Assembly: GCA_913774795.1 (NCBI GenBank) | Contig: CAJYIL010000013.1 | Span: forward strand, 1-6,842 | Reading direction: 5' to 3' | Length of the DNA: 6,842 nt | DNA from: Pseudobdellovibrionaceae bacterium | GTDB lineage: Bacteria; Bdellovibrionota; Bdellovibrionia; Bdellovibrionales; JAMPXM01 | Shown: positions 6,321 to 6,842 of the stretch, one piece after another | How positions within the stretch are numbered: position 1 is the first letter of the stretch | Layout of the letters: each line of letters begins with the position of its first letter | Translations under genes and position numbers: made by a program | Notes under the pieces: generated by a model | What the model was told of the DNA's origin: nothing | The model's input: only the letters and a program-made list of their open reading frames with translations | Databases searched by the model: none

Positions 6321-6842
6321 TCAGAAAACGCCGGGAACCGCCTTTCCTCCGCCGTCGATGTAAAGCTCAGTGCCGTTCACGTAGCTCGATTGCTTGGAGG
6401 CCAGGAACAGAATGCTTTGGGCGACCTCTTCGGCTTCGCCCATGCGGCCGAGGGGATTCAGTCTTCCGGCGGCTCTAAACGCTTCGAGTTTTGCGGGGTC
6501 GTTCGTGAACTTCGACTGAATTGGTGTTTCGATGAGCGAAGGTGAAATGGAGTTGAAGCGAATCTTGCGCGGAGCGAACTCCGCGGTGAAATGACGAGTG
6601 TAGGCGTTGAGCGCTGCTTTCGTTGCGCCGTAAACGCTGCCTCCGCCGAATCCCATCCAGCTGGCGGCCGACGCCATGATGACGACAGAGGCGCCTTCCG
6701 AGAGAAGCGGTGCGGCCTTTTGCACGGTGAAGTACACGCTTTTTACGTTTGTGTCGTAAAGTCGGTCGTACTCTTCTTCTGTAAATTCGGTGACGGGCTT
6801 GATGATCGAGATGCCGGCGTTGGCGACGACGACGTCGAGGCG
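6321..6842 (-). CDS. Short-chain dehydrogenase/reductase (SDR), 5' partial
   Basis: C-terminal 173 residues of a classical SDR, an NAD(P)-dependent oxidoreductase; the N-terminal Rossmann glycine motif lies beyond the right edge. Numbering the visible fragment from the edge, the NAG motif is at 8-10 (VVVANAGIS), the structural Asn is in TNVKS (N32), the catalytic Ser is S58 (in MASAAS), 13 residues before Y71, and YGATK supplies Y71 and K75. NSISPSLIETP follows at the usual PG-motif place, with Ser where Gly is common (S100, after P99). The C-terminus YVNGTELYIDGG is typical and the end is complete. The reading frame is open to the window edge, so the GTG at 6737 is internal and not the start. 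The substrate cannot be told from the sequence. It is upstream of DUF3820 on the same strand, probably one transcript. Confidence 0.93.
   Translation of the reverse strand, partial: RLDVVVANAGISIIKPVTEFTEEEYDRLYDTNVKSVYFTVQKAAPLLSEGASVVIMASAASWMGFGGGSVYGATKAALNAYTRHFTAEFAPRKIRFNSISPSLIETPIQSKFTNDPAKLEAFRAAGRLNPLGRMGEAEEVAQSILFLASKQSSYVNGTELYIDGGGKAVPGVF

Noticed and set aside
6735..6737. GTG as the start of the SDR gene
   Set aside because: The frame is open to the window edge and upstream codons encode the conserved NAG and NVKS motifs, so the GTG is an internal valine.

Overview
The window looks like ordinary chromosomal DNA from a Gram-negative bacterium of the Proteobacteria in the broad sense. 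The signs are an inner-membrane DUF898 (YjgN-type) protein paired with an M48 metallopeptidase, two membrane-anchored hybrid histidine kinases, a DUF3820 protein, and a mix of ATG, GTG and TTG starts. A Bdellovibrionota or other delta-like lineage is possible from the overall flavour, but nothing here proves it. No tRNA, rRNA, CRISPR array, insertion sequence, integrase or phage gene was seen.

Layout, left to right. On the plus strand the window opens inside a hybrid histidine kinase (last membrane helices, PAS, HisKA, HATPase, REC), which ends at 1876. After about 110 bases with a strong Shine-Dalgarno comes a DUF898/YjgN-like polytopic membrane protein (1988-2920). An M48 zinc metallopeptidase (2924-3922) follows after one sense codon, without its own recognisable ribosome binding site, so the two are probably translationally coupled. 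The minus strand then carries a second hybrid kinase (5868 down to 3919) with a MASE3 sensor; its stop codon overlaps that of the metallopeptidase in a shared CTAG. After a 180-base gap come two more minus-strand genes transcribed leftward: an SDR oxidoreductase cut by the right window edge, and a 77-residue DUF3820 protein 38 bases after it.

How they may work together: DUF898 plus M48 is a recurrent gene pair and is the most coherent functional unit here, presumably acting on or at the cell envelope; its substrate is unknown. The two kinases flank it and both carry a C-terminal receiver but no HPt domain, so each should pass phosphate to a partner encoded elsewhere. Their link to the membrane pair is positional only. 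The SDR and DUF3820 genes form a separate probable operon. I found no convincing wholly new system; the most interesting points are the DUF898-M48 junction, the acidic Asp-Phe tail of the DUF898 protein, and the fully abutted convergent gene ends.
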